Below, in pieces: positions 11,327 through 21,929 of a stretch of DNA of 64,000 nt. Under the pieces are notes generated by a model, which did not search any database, was not told the DNA's origin, and saw only the letters and a program-made list of their open reading frames with translations. This stretch comes from Vitis vinifera (Eukaryota > Streptophyta > Magnoliopsida > Vitales > Vitaceae). Location of the stretch: assembly GCF_030704535.1 (NCBI RefSeq), contig NC_081818.1, positions 3,547,001-3,611,000 on the forward strand, given 5' to 3'. The translations under genes were made by a program, and so were the position numbers. Every line of letters starts with the position of its first letter. Positions within the stretch are counted from its first letter, which is position 1.

Positions 11327-12540
11327 ATTCCTAGCTTCTCCTTGCCATTTTTTACTACTTGTGTTTCCTTAATAACCATTGCTTGAGAGGGAAAAAATTT
11401 TGAAGATGCTATGGCTTCTCTAATGTTTCCCCATCCACTACTTTTGGATCTTTTTGGGATCACCAGAAAGGTTGTTTTTGGGCCTGTTATGAACTTTGGG
11501 ATTTGCAAAATCTGCCATCGGGGTTTATTTTCACCTCCAAGAGGTGCACTCTAGTTTTTTCCCTGTATTTGAGAATAAATCCTAGGGACTTGTCCATATC
11601 TGAAGCCTTCTTCAAATGGCCTCAAAGCCAATCAATCTCTTCTTTCTTAAGACCAACGGAAGAGAAGCTCTATGGCTTCCCTCTGTGAGAACAATCCATG
11701 GCCCTCCACTCTCTTCTACAAACCTTACCTTGGAAGTCTTCCTCAACAATAGGCAAATTCTTCTCCAGCTGCTGTTCATCTTCTCTAGTTTCTCAATTAG
11801 TAATAAATGATCACTTGTTCAGAGTGCTTGACTGTTGTTATTTAGCATGGTTAGTTTGGAATCCTAGGTGTGATTGCTTAGATTGCTTTTCCTTAATTGC
11901 CAAGGCTTCTTCTCCCCATCATAATTTCTTTGCAATCAAAGACTATTTGTTCTTCAACTCAAACCTGATATAAAATCCCTCTGTTAACCGTATTGAATCT
12001 TTAATCTTATCCTAGAACCTTATTTTCTTATTCCTGAATTGCGCAGGACTTTATTCTGAAAACCCTAGACCTAATTTCCCACTATAGGGCAAAATGGCCC
12101 TTCTTAAGACTTGAACTACACACGTAAACTTAACTGTCCAAGACCTTTACCATTGCTCTAACAATCACACTTATTTTGGCTTCATTGATTTATTTGGGGA
12201 TAATATCTTTTATAAGTGAAGTGGGCAAGAACTTGAGTTCCACTCCAACACTTGTGCACTTCAGATCTAATAATGGTTTTAAATCTTCTCAAGAAGGTTG
12301 AGAACTCTCTTCTTTGCCGTTCTCAACATCTTTTCTTGGTTTCTTTTCCAGATGGAGAGATCTGAACCCATAGGAGCTTCATGTGGTGCTGCTTTGGTTG
12401 TATTAATGTCTAAGGTGTAAATAGGTTTATTAATGTTATTTAGAAGGCTAAGTTATATGGTATTATATATTAGGTACTTTTGTTCCACTCTACACGCTAC
12501 ATACTTATCATGCACGCTAAATAATTAAAATGCTAAAATA
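11327..12540. other. Spacer between the inverted-repeat arms, with a decayed LINE ORF1 fragment
   Basis: The only part of the 10.5 kb unit that is not mirrored. On the minus strand, 11508-11314 reads LVIPKRSKSSGWGNIREAI, similar in layout to [18 protein letters not shown] in the ORF1 of the intact LINE at 48.5 kb, so it may be a LINE ORF1 relic. Base composition is more balanced than in the arms. No complete gene is seen. Confidence 0.4.
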
Positions 12541-13126
12541 ATTATTCATCTAGTAATTTAAAGAACTAAAATAAAAATTTATAGAAAAAAATCCAAGGAA
12601 TATTTATTTATTTTTTTATAAAAAAAAGTATTGACAAAAAAACTTCACTAGAATTTCTTAATTTTTAATGATTTTAATGATTTTTTAAAGCTCAAAAGTT
12701 TAATTTTTTTTTCACAATAACTATACTAATAAATTTTAATTAAAAAAATATTATTAAAAGCAACAGATGGAGATAGGGTGTTTACTAAAACTTAAAAAAA
12801 AAATTATGCAAGTGGGAAAAATAATTAAAGTTAATATATTTTATAAAGTTATAAAATTTATGTCTTTTTTAGTTTTTAAAATATATTTCTACATTTTATA
12901 TTAAAAAGAAAAAAAAAAAAGATTGATGCGAAAAATGAAACCAATACATAGGTCTTCTTTCATGAGATAAATTATAAGTAATTATTCCTATTAATTATGT
13001 GATAGTAATGAGATTAAAGCATACTTTGAGTCTATTTTTATATATTAAAGTTACTATTTTCTATTTTCAAATATAGAAAACAAGATTGTTAAAAAGACAC
13101 AAAAATAAAAATATTAGGATATGTTT

Positions 13127-13790
13127 GAGAACTGGTTTTTTAAAACAAATTTTCGTTCTTCATAATAAAAAACACATTTGACAATCAAATACCGTTTTTT
13201 GTTTTCAATTTTTAAGAACAAAAAATAGGATGTTTTCAAAAAACATCTTTTAGTTGTTTTATATTATTTTCACTTGTGTTTCAAGTGTTATTTTAAGAAA
13301 TAATTATACACATGTAGAATAATTAAAAATAAAACATTAGATATAAAAATAATTTTTAAAGCATATTTAAAAATATTAAAAATATGTTAAAAATATTAAG
13401 ATTTGTTTGAAACTGTTTTTTAAAATAGTTTTATGTTTTCTAAAATAAAAAACTCAAAAAACTTGTTGGACAACTAAACACCGTTAACTGTTTTTTGTTT
13501 TTAAGAATAGAAAATAGAATATTTCTAGAAAACATATTTTAGTCGTTTTATATTATTTTTATTTATTTTTTTTAGAGTTATTTTAAGAAATAATTATACA
13601 AACATACAAAATAATTAAAAATAAAATATTAAATATAAAAATGATTTTTAAAACATATTTAAAAATAGGTTAAAAGTTTCTAATTAGACTTTTATTCTAA
13701 AAAATTCATAGAACAATTTCTAAAACTTGTTCTCAAAAACTATTTTTCAAAATTATTTTCTAAAACAGTTATCAAACATGAGAAGAAAAT
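13127..13790. repeat. Two adjacent foldback (MITE-like) elements, right arm
   Basis: Mirror copies of the pair at 10098-10740, so these elements were present before the segment was duplicated. Confidence 0.5.
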
Positions 13791-14850
13791 GAAGATAAGG
13801 GATTTCACGGATGAGTATAATTTTAAAAAAATCTTAAGTTGTGTTTGTTTGGAAATTTTAGTTTTAATTTTTTATGGATGAGTACAATATTATTTTTCTA
13901 TGTTTAGAAACAAAATATTGGAAGTATCCAAGCAGATTAACTCGGTACAAAGTAACTACCTTACTTTATAAAAATAAGGAATTTGCAAGAAAAAGGAAAG
14001 TGGATTTGTTACTTTTGTTTCCTCCTTTATTTTTGCAAATAAATATAACTGAATATGCATAATTTATCAAATTATTAAAAAAGTCACATTAAAATTTTAA
14101 AAGAATTTTTCTTATTTCACATATTGATTGACATAATAATAAACCTATATTTATGATAAACAAATTGCTCCAATTATAATGAAACACTTGTAAATAATAT
14201 TAAAAATATCAATAAATAGCTTTTGTAATGTTTCTCAAATTTAAAAAATTATTTTAATTTACTTTAAGATAAAATTAATATTTTTAGCAATCTTCTTAGC
14301 TTTAAAATTAGTCGCATCAATATCATATTCAACTTCTCAAACTTGGACTTTACCTTTTAACATGAGTTTATTATACTTCTGGTTTGAGAGAAAGGTTAGA
14401 GAAAGCCAAAAAAAAAAAATATGGTCATGGTAAGGAAGGGCTCAAAACAACCTAGATTCAACCTCCCAAATATTTATAGATACATGGTTGTGCAGAATAA
14501 CGATATTATTTTATTTCTAAGGGTTATTTGATTAAAATGGTCATTGAAAATCCAATTTTGGAAATCTAACCCTCCATTTTTATTTTATTTTGAAATTAGT
14601 AATCCTTCTTAAAATCAAAAGAGTTTTAGAAATTTGAGCAATATTAAAAATTGTTATTTATTTTAGATTTCCTATGATATATAAAACTCCTAATTTAATT
14701 ATTAATTGGAATAAAATTTGATTTTCCTTCTTAGTTTTTATCTATTCCAAATATGGTTTAAAGAATAGAAGTGGTAAAAAAAAGGAAAGCAAAACGTGTG
14801 AGATTCAAATTTGAAAACTTAAAAAATATAAGACTAAATTAGGAAATTAT

Positions 14851-14866
14851 ATTTATATATAATATG
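14851..14866 (+). promoter_or_regulatory. Putative TATA box of the right F-box gene
   Basis: ATTTATATATAATAT sits about 35-48 bp before the ATG, conserved with the left arm. The leader downstream differs from the left copy by a short insertion (CGAATAAGTGTGAAG). Confidence 0.35.
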
Positions 14867-14898
14867 TTGAAGGGAGACCGAATAAGTGTGAAGGGGTG

Positions 14899-16086
14899 AT
14901 GATGTCTGCCCTCAAAGTGAGAAATCCAAAGCGTAAGAACGTAGAAGAAAGCCAGATGGATGAAATCGAAATCAGGCCATGGTCAGATCTTCCTCAAGAC
15001 TTAATAGTCTCGATAATGGAACGACTCTATGTAGCGGAGGATTGGCATCTACAACCTAATCGTGGGATTAAAGCCATTGATAAGTTGCCATGGACAATGG
15101 AATATAAATGGCGGAACCCAAAATCAATTTCTTTCTGGAGTGTTTGCAAGCTCTACGAACCGCTTCATCATAACAGAAGACTTTCTTATATGGTAGAAAA
15201 GGGAAGAATGAGAGGGAGGAAAAACTTCGCGAAAGCTGAGGTACGTGCTTCCAGATACAGTTGGGTCCTTTTCTACAAGGATGACTACTGGCAAGGAAAG
15301 TTCTTCTTCTTTAACCCTTTTACTAAAGAGGTGATATTTCTTCCTTGCTTTGAGTCACCTGTGTCTGAATTCGCCACATTCTCTTTGGCTCCAACTTCTC
15401 CCCACTGTTTTGTGTTTGTTCCATATGAACGCAATTACGATGAAATTTCAATAAACATATACAGCCATGCGAATAAAACATGGAAGACCCATGACTTAGT
15501 GGCTAATGATCATCCTCTTGGCACCCTGAAAGCTGTAGGCTACATGGAAGGAACTTTCTACTGTCACTTTAGTAGCTTCCATCTTGCGGCCTTCAACATT
15601 GCTGACCAAGAACTCAGTCTTGTGATTTTAACTTGTCCAGCGATGGATCATCTTGATGATTCTTTGTTTAACTACTTTTCTCAAAGTTACTTGCTTGAAT
15701 GTGAGGGAGATTTGTTACTCGTATATTTATTCGAAAGCTTGTCGTGCTGGCATCAGTTGTATGTATTGAAGTTGGATTGGTCGAGGAATGAATGGGTGCG
15801 TGTGAGTAGGCTGGGGGGGCGTGCGATGTTTCTGGGTGAGACCTCGTTCTGCGTATCAGCAGGGGGAGAGACAGAGATAATAGCAAACAGGATCTACTAC
15901 CACCACGATGGTGTTCCAGAGTTTCAAACCCTGGATTTATGTAGCTTTGATGAATATGACTCTCGAGACCATGATTATTTAACTTGGCAGAAGGAAAAGA
16001 AAAGAGAAGCGGGGAATGCCAAGATTTATGGCTATTGTAGGAAAAGCCTAAAGACCATATGGATTCAACCTCCTCAAGACTCGTAG
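14899..16086 (+). CDS. F-box/DUF295 protein, right-arm copy with a broken F-box (395 aa)
   Basis: Single open frame from ATG 14899 to TAG 16086, almost identical to the left-arm protein over the DUF295 region. A 27 bp in-frame deletion changes the F-box: the left copy has YVADRVRLRAVCKDWH, this one has YVAEDWH. The second half of the Skp1-binding motif (the R-VRLRAVCK helix) is therefore gone, while the first half (WSDLPQDLIVSIMERL) remains. The frame stays open to the end, so a protein could still be made. It probably cannot join an SCF complex normally and might act as a free substrate-binding propeller or a pseudogene product. Few other changes are seen (for example SPVSEFATFSLAP versus SLVSEFATFSLTP), which suggests recent duplication or gene conversion. 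Confidence 0.8.
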   Translation: MMSALKVRNPKRKNVEESQMDEIEIRPWSDLPQDLIVSIMERLYVAEDWHLQPNRGIKAIDKLPWTMEYKWRNPKSISFWSVCKLYEPLHHNRRLSYMVEKGRMRGRKNFAKAEVRASRYSWVLFYKDDYWQGKFFFFNPFTKEVIFLPCFESPVSEFATFSLAPTSPHCFVFVPYERNYDEISINIYSHANKTWKTHDLVANDHPLGTLKAVGYMEGTFYCHFSSFHLAAFNIADQELSLVILTCPAMDHLDDSLFNYFSQSYLLECEGDLLLVYLFESLSCWHQLYVLKLDWSRNEWVRVSRLGGRAMFLGETSFCVSAGGETEIIANRIYYHHDGVPEFQTLDLCSFDEYDSRDHDYLTWQKEKKREAGNAKIYGYCRKSLKTIWIQPPQDS

Positions 16087-17034
16087 TCATATTTGTTCAT
16101 TTTTAAACATGTCTATGCTTTTGTATAAAAATGATTTAGGAGGACATTACGAATTCATGTTTGTAGTATTTAATGCTTATTATTTAATAACTTAAGTTGA
16201 GTTTAAGTTGTTAACTTAAAACTTATTATTTAATTTATATTTTAAGTATTAAAGTTGTTTGATAAAATTTATTTTAAATCATCAAATTGATATATTTATC
16301 TTCATAAATTATAATTAGGGTAAGAATGTCGAGTAATATTGGAGGTCGTGGGACATCAACAAAAGAAATAATGGAGGTAATTAGAGCAAATAGGGATAAA
16401 AAATGTAAAACGAAAATATAAATTTAAGTATACGTTAATTATTTTTATTTAAAATTATTTTTGAATTTAAATCATATCATTAAGTTATTTTATACAATTT
16501 ACTTAATGACTTAAATTAAGTTATTAAGTCACGTTTACCAAAGACCCACTTAACTTCTTCTTAATTTCTAGAAATTATATACTTATTTATAATGTAAAAG
16601 TTATGGATATATTATCTATGTTTCTAATTATTTTTTGAAATACTCTATAAAACTATCAAAAAAATATTTGAAAATTACATTTTTATGACAAAATTATGAA
16701 ATAGGTTTTTCAAGTTAAAATTTTATTTTTATAAACAGTTTGTAAAGTTTTAGAGTTTGTTTGGTAACTATTTTTCAAAACAATTTCTTATTCTCTAAAA
16801 AAAAATAATAATAAGAAAAAACATTTAAGAACTAGAAAATAGAAAACAGTTTTCTCTAAAAAAACTTGATTTTTTAGAGAACATATTTTAGTTATTTTCA
16901 ATTTTTTAAAATTGTTTTAAAAAATAATTATATAAATATATATTTAAAAAAAATTCTTGGGAATAATAGGAATACAAAGGAAGTAAGTATTAAAAATTAA
17001 TTTTACAATATGAAGGGATATAATACAAACCATT

Positions 17035-18604
17035 GCTATTTATTTATAATTAATAATTAAATTGTTGATATTCTACACCCTAGAATTATCATAATAAATA
17101 TCCGTTTAAAGAATTTAAATGAAATAGTGATAAAACCAAAACTAAGTTAATTACCTAATTATAAAAAATATAAATAATTTAAAGAATAGTAAAAGATAAT
17201 CTTGTATTATTATAATATATTACAATATTATCTATTATTATAATAGATAATATTTTATTTATTTATAAATATTATTTATTAATTAATATTATATTTTAAT
17301 TTATGTCGTTTTATGTATTATTTTAATTAATTTTAAGTTATTTATAAACTATTTAAAGCAAATAATTTATCATCAAACTACTCTCTTTTTTTAATATTGA
17401 ATATGTATATATTTAACTCCTAAATTTAATTTAAATTATTTCATTATTAAAAAATAATTCACTCGTTAATTACCTTTACAATAACAAACATTATCTCTTT
17501 CCATATTACCTTTACAATAACAAACATTATCTCTTTCCATGTTAGGGTTTCACCCATGTGACTTGTTAATTTAATTTTTCGAATAATTATTAATAATAAA
17601 TAAAATGAGAATTCAAAATCCGAAGTATCATTTTATTTGGAATGATAAAGAGATATGATATCAGTTATTAGAAATTAATATTTAAAATTAACAATTGAAA
17701 TTAATTTAATTTTAAGTGATATTAAAAATATCATTCCTAGCTAGGAAATGATAGGAATATTACTTTTACTATATGAATATATTATTTATTAAAAATTAAT
17801 TTTTAAAAATTAAATTATTGATATTCTACATTTAGAATTATCATAATAAATTTCAATTTAAATCATTAAATAAAATCGTGATACAACTAAATGTTTAAAT
17901 GATTAAAAAACAAATATATGATAAGATAAGTATAAAACTTAAGTTAATTACTTAATTATAAAAAAATTTAAATAATTTAAAAAATATAAAAGATTATCTT
18001 ATATTATTATATTATATTATAATATATTTCATTTATCTATTTATCAATATTATTTATTAATTAATATTATATTTTTAATTTATGTGTACTGCTTTAATTA
18101 ATTTTAAAGTATTTAGAAATTATTTAAAGATAATAATTTATCATTGATATTAGCAAATCGTCATGTATAAACAACACACCTACTAAACTTGTGAGCTTTT
18201 ATCAAATATAATGATAAAAAAATTATTATTCCAATAAAAATCTTTTTCAAACATTAATTAATATTTATGTTAAAGTTATTATAATGAAATTTGAGTTAAA
18301 AAAATTTATTTGAAACAATAGTGATAGAAAATTTGGATAAATATAAAAAATAAATTTATATGTAACTTCCAATATAATAATGTCAAAAAAACAAAAACTT
18401 TTAAAACATCAAATTATTGATATTTTGAAGTAGAAATATTAAAAGTTAACATAAATTCAGATAATTATAATAATAAATTCATACAATTAAAATAAAATAA
18501 AATAAAACGCTTTTTAAAATATTAAATTATTGATATTTTGAAGTTATCTCTAAGTTGGGGAGAAAAAAGGAGGCTGGCAAATCTATGATTAAACATATAA
18601 GATG
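17035..18604. repeat. Very AT-rich region with a diverged direct repeat of about 330 bp
   Basis: 17044-17375 and 17808-18145 share, in order, TTGATATTCTACA, AGAATTATCATAATAAAT, AAGTTAATTAC-TAATTATAAAAA, TATTTATTAATTAATATTATATTTT and AATAATTTATCAT. Two shorter echoes of AAATTATTGATATTTTGAAGT lie at about 18410 and 18525. No gene is seen. Confidence 0.65.
17469..17540. repeat. Perfect 36 bp tandem duplication
   Basis: Copies at 17469-17504 and 17505-17540, each beginning ATTACCTTTACAATAACAAA and ending CTCTTTCCAT. They are identical, so the duplication is recent. Confidence 0.9.
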
Positions 18605-20574
18605 CTAAAACTGTGGAGGAGGTGCAATCCAGATTGTTTTTAGCCCTTGCGTACAAGGATGATAGCAAATCTTGCACTTCTCTCTATGTTCTTCGAGAAG
18701 CCCAAAGGGATAATCCGAGGGCGACAGAAAGAATTTAGGGGTGCCACGGGAGTAATGGTGGACCCTATTTGCTACCATCTCTGTTTCTCCTTCACTTGAA
18801 ATCCAAAACGACGTTTTACCAAGAAATATCGCCCCACCTCTCAACCTTCCCTTATTGCGCCATGCCTTGCGCTTCCAATCCAGCTTGTACAGAAGAAACC
18901 ATTCGTCATCATACTCACCAGGATATAGGGAATAGCGATCTTTGGCTGCATATGCCAATAACAACTCTCCTTCACCTTCCAGCAAGTAATTCGGATTACT
19001 GAAGCAAAACAAAGTACAATCATCAATAGCATAGTCGTTTTCATAGGTTGGAGAAGATCTAATTCTTGTAATACTCCATTTTTGAGTGGCAGTGTTGAAA
19101 GATGTCATCCGGTAGAAACATCCGAAATGACAGTAAAAACTTCCTCCCATGTAGGCCACGGATTCCACGGAGTCGAAAAACTCAGGTACACGAAATATAC
19201 TGCCGTTCCATGTCCGATCATCCCCACAGGGGCGGCATATGCTTATGGAGATTTTACCCGACTCGGGTGGATGCGTCACAAACACAACGCAATCAGGGAA
19301 AGTAGGGGCGGAGGAGAATGTGGCAACTTCAAACCCAGGTGACTCCAGGTGAGGAAGGGATATCACCGCTTTAGTAAATGGACTAAAGAAAAAGAAGAGC
19401 AAACTCCCTTTTCCTTCCTCTTTGGAGAAAAGCACCCAACCGTCTCTGGACGCACAAGCCTCCGCATCCACGAAGTTGCTCCTCCCTTCCATCATCCCGT
19501 TTTCTACAATGTAAGATCGGGATGCGCTGCTGCCTTGATGGAGATCAGGCTCACGTAGCTTGCAAATACTCGATGTACGGTTTGAATCCGTTGTCTTCTT
19601 CCACATGTATTCCATTGTCCATGGCAGTTTCGGAATGGGAAAGAGCCCTTGAATGAGTCGTACCTGTTGTCACCTCGCGTATCCGATGGTCCACGTTGCT
19701 GCTAGATGGATGGACACGCGATTCTCAACACACAAGGGGTTCTTGATTCAGCGGTTGCACCTGCAAAAAGGCATCCGGACAGGGTGTCCGGACACACCCT
19801 CCGATGGTTTTGTTAGCCATGGTCAGAGAAAGATATATAAATCAGTTGGCCTTTTTTTAGGTATCAAGAGGTTACCAGGAAGATCCCTTTCTTCTTCGTG
19901 TGAAGGCATATATATACAGCTTCAGGGATACTGCCCCTTTCATTAATGGTGAGGAGATATTTTATGTTGTGATGATGATAATAGGTGTCAGTAGGAGCAC
20001 TATCATCCTACGAATGGCTGTCAGAGACCATGGTAGGTGATGCGGCTGTCAGAGATCGTGGGAAGTGACTTGCTGTCACTTCCTCTTGTCTTCTCACTCT
20101 GCAGGTGATGGGATGTGGGCCATGGCTGCTTGTTGTGATTGCGTGTAAGACTCGCTTTACTTTAATTGACCATCCAGACGATTTATATCCGGATGGCTCA
20201 TGCTGATTATCCGGATGTGTTGTGGAGACTATCCGGATGTCTACACTCTGCCAGCGTCGTTTGCTCTTCCTTGGATAGGAGAAGCTGAAACGTCGTTTGC
20301 CTCTTCTTGAGGGGGTCCGGATAGGATAACTGCACCATGCATATCTTTAGGGGAATTCGGATAATGATGGTCCGGCTGATAATACGTGCCACGCGTCACC
20401 ATGAGCTGCGTGCCACGTGTTTCCCAAGGGGAGGGGTCCCTACAGTACCGGCAGCCGCCAACCCTTGCAAACGGCGCGAAACCGAATCCGATCGCAGATG
20501 TGGAGGAGGCGTTTGAATACCATCACTAGTATCTCATCAGGGAGATTCGACCATGGCCTGAGCAGGGAAGCCAT
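18605..20574 (-). pseudogene. F-box/DUF295 gene interrupted by a solo LTR
   Basis: The 5' part (20574-20450) encodes an F-box: WSNLPDEILVMVFKRL, then DRIRFRAVCKGWRLPV. The 3' part (19664-18605) encodes the propeller region with FFFFFSPFTKAVISLP, SFYCHFGCFYRMTSFN, LLEGEGELLLAY, KLDWKRKAWRNKG and KTIWIAPPPQ. Between them lies a 780 bp solo LTR. Leaving out the LTR and one target-duplication copy gives 1185 bp, exactly 395 codons with the stop, close to the neighbouring paralogues (404 and 395 aa), so the gene was intact before insertion. As it stands, the F-box part hits a TAG inside the first bases of the LTR. It is more diverged from the two inverted-repeat copies than they are from each other. 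Confidence 0.88.
19665..20444. mobile_element. Solo LTR (780 bp) with 5 bp target duplication
   Basis: The element starts TGTTGTCACC and ends GGTCCCTACA, giving the TG...CA ends of an LTR. It is flanked by identical GTACC copies at 19660-19664 and 20445-20449. No internal retroelement domain, primer-binding site or second LTR is present, so it is probably the product of recombination between two LTRs. Orientation is not clear because both strands begin with TG and carry TATA-like runs. It is richer in GC than the flanks. Confidence 0.9.
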
Positions 20575-20607
20575 GAGTGCAATTGATAGGGTTTCTTCTT
20601 CAGCCCT

Positions 20608-20620
20608 AGTTTTATACATA
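20608..20620 (-). promoter_or_regulatory. Putative TATA box of the interrupted F-box gene
   Basis: Minus-strand TATGTATAAAAC lies about 35-45 bp before the ATG at 20574, in a similar relative position to the TATA-like stretches of the other two copies. Inference from sequence only. Confidence 0.35.
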
Positions 20621-20715
20621 GTAGTAGTGTGAGGGCAAGGGATTGTTTCCAATAATGTACTTGACGTGCGGAACAAGCAAGAATGATCCGTGACAATAGG
20701 AATCCTTCTTCCCAC

Positions 20716-21929
20716 TCCATAAAATTATAATTTATGATAACGATATTCCATATTTAGTTCCAAATTTTATTTTATTTTATATATATTTATCCTTTTTAAT
20801 AATTCCTATAAATCTTATAAAAGTTATCCTTAAAATTTCTAAGTGGGCATGCATGTTTTTACTTGTACAATTTAAAGTAATAGGAATATAAAGAGAATGA
20901 ACAAGAGAAATTATTATTTATATCTTGTCTATAAAAAATAATAATATTAATAACAAGGGAAGGCAAAAGGTTTATTTTAAAAAATAATAAAAATAAAATA
21001 TAACAAGAGAAGTTTATTCTAATTGAAATAAGTTTTATTTTTGAATTTTGAGTTACATTATAATATCAACTTGAATTTCCAACTACATTACATTCGATAT
21101 TAACTTTCTTGAACGGTTGAGATATAAAAAAAAAAGGAAATACAAGAAAATATAAAAATTGAATTTTTTTTATTTTTTTTTGTATTTTTTATGGTAAACC
21201 ATAAATGAAAATAATCATTTTTATTATTATTTAATTCATTTTTCTTACCCTATATTTGGTTTTTAAAAATTTTGAAGGAGAATTCAAATGAAAGAAAATA
21301 AAAATGAATAATAAAAAGAAAAATAAAATAAAACATATATTTAAAGTTAATAACTATTTCTAGGTAGAGCTTCAAACTCATTTCACTTATTTTTTTATTT
21401 TTATATAAAGCTCAAGTAATATGTACACAAACTTTTAATTAATTTTAATTATATTTGATTTTTTTTTTATTTTTTATAATAAATCAAATATTAGAAAAAA
21501 AAATTCTTAAAAATGAATTCGAAAAAACTCTTAAAAATAATTTAGTAACTTTAATTTATTTTTTATTTTTATGTACTTTTCCTTTTTTTATTTGAAAATT
21601 TTGAAAAACACTTTCAAATTTTTGAAAAATCATTTATAGTATTTTTTTTTTTTTGGAAAAATATTTGTAGATGATTCTTTGACAGATATTTTTTAAAAAT
21701 ATTTTTATTTAAAACACTTTGGAGTACAAATACTATCAAATTCAATTAAATAAAATAATTATTGTCACTGTAATTACTTACAAAACAAAATCAAAAAACT
21801 CAAAACGCAGCGTTTTTGTTTCCCACTAAAGCAAAAAGACTATGACTACCACTAACATTCCTCCGAATACCCGCTCACATTATCCACTCCCTTCTCTACC
21901 AGACATGAACTCAATCTCCACTCTCTCTA
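20716..21929. other. AT-rich intergenic region, promoter side of two divergent genes
   Basis: Lies between the interrupted F-box gene (minus) and the PsbP-domain gene (plus). Runs of A and T are frequent. Two ATGs in a different frame (21842, 21905) precede the chosen start of the PsbP-domain gene and could act as upstream ORFs if transcribed. No gene seen. Confidence 0.5.

Larger units (their letters stand above)
12541..17027. repeat. Right arm of the 10.5 kb inverted repeat
   Basis: Reverse-complement copy of 6527-11326. The inner edge is ATTATTCATCTAGTAATTTA at 12541 and the outer edge is at about 17027. The arm is shorter because of a deletion of about 254 bp near 14701 and a 27 bp deletion in the F-box. 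Beyond 17027 the similarity to the left side stops. Confidence 0.92.
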
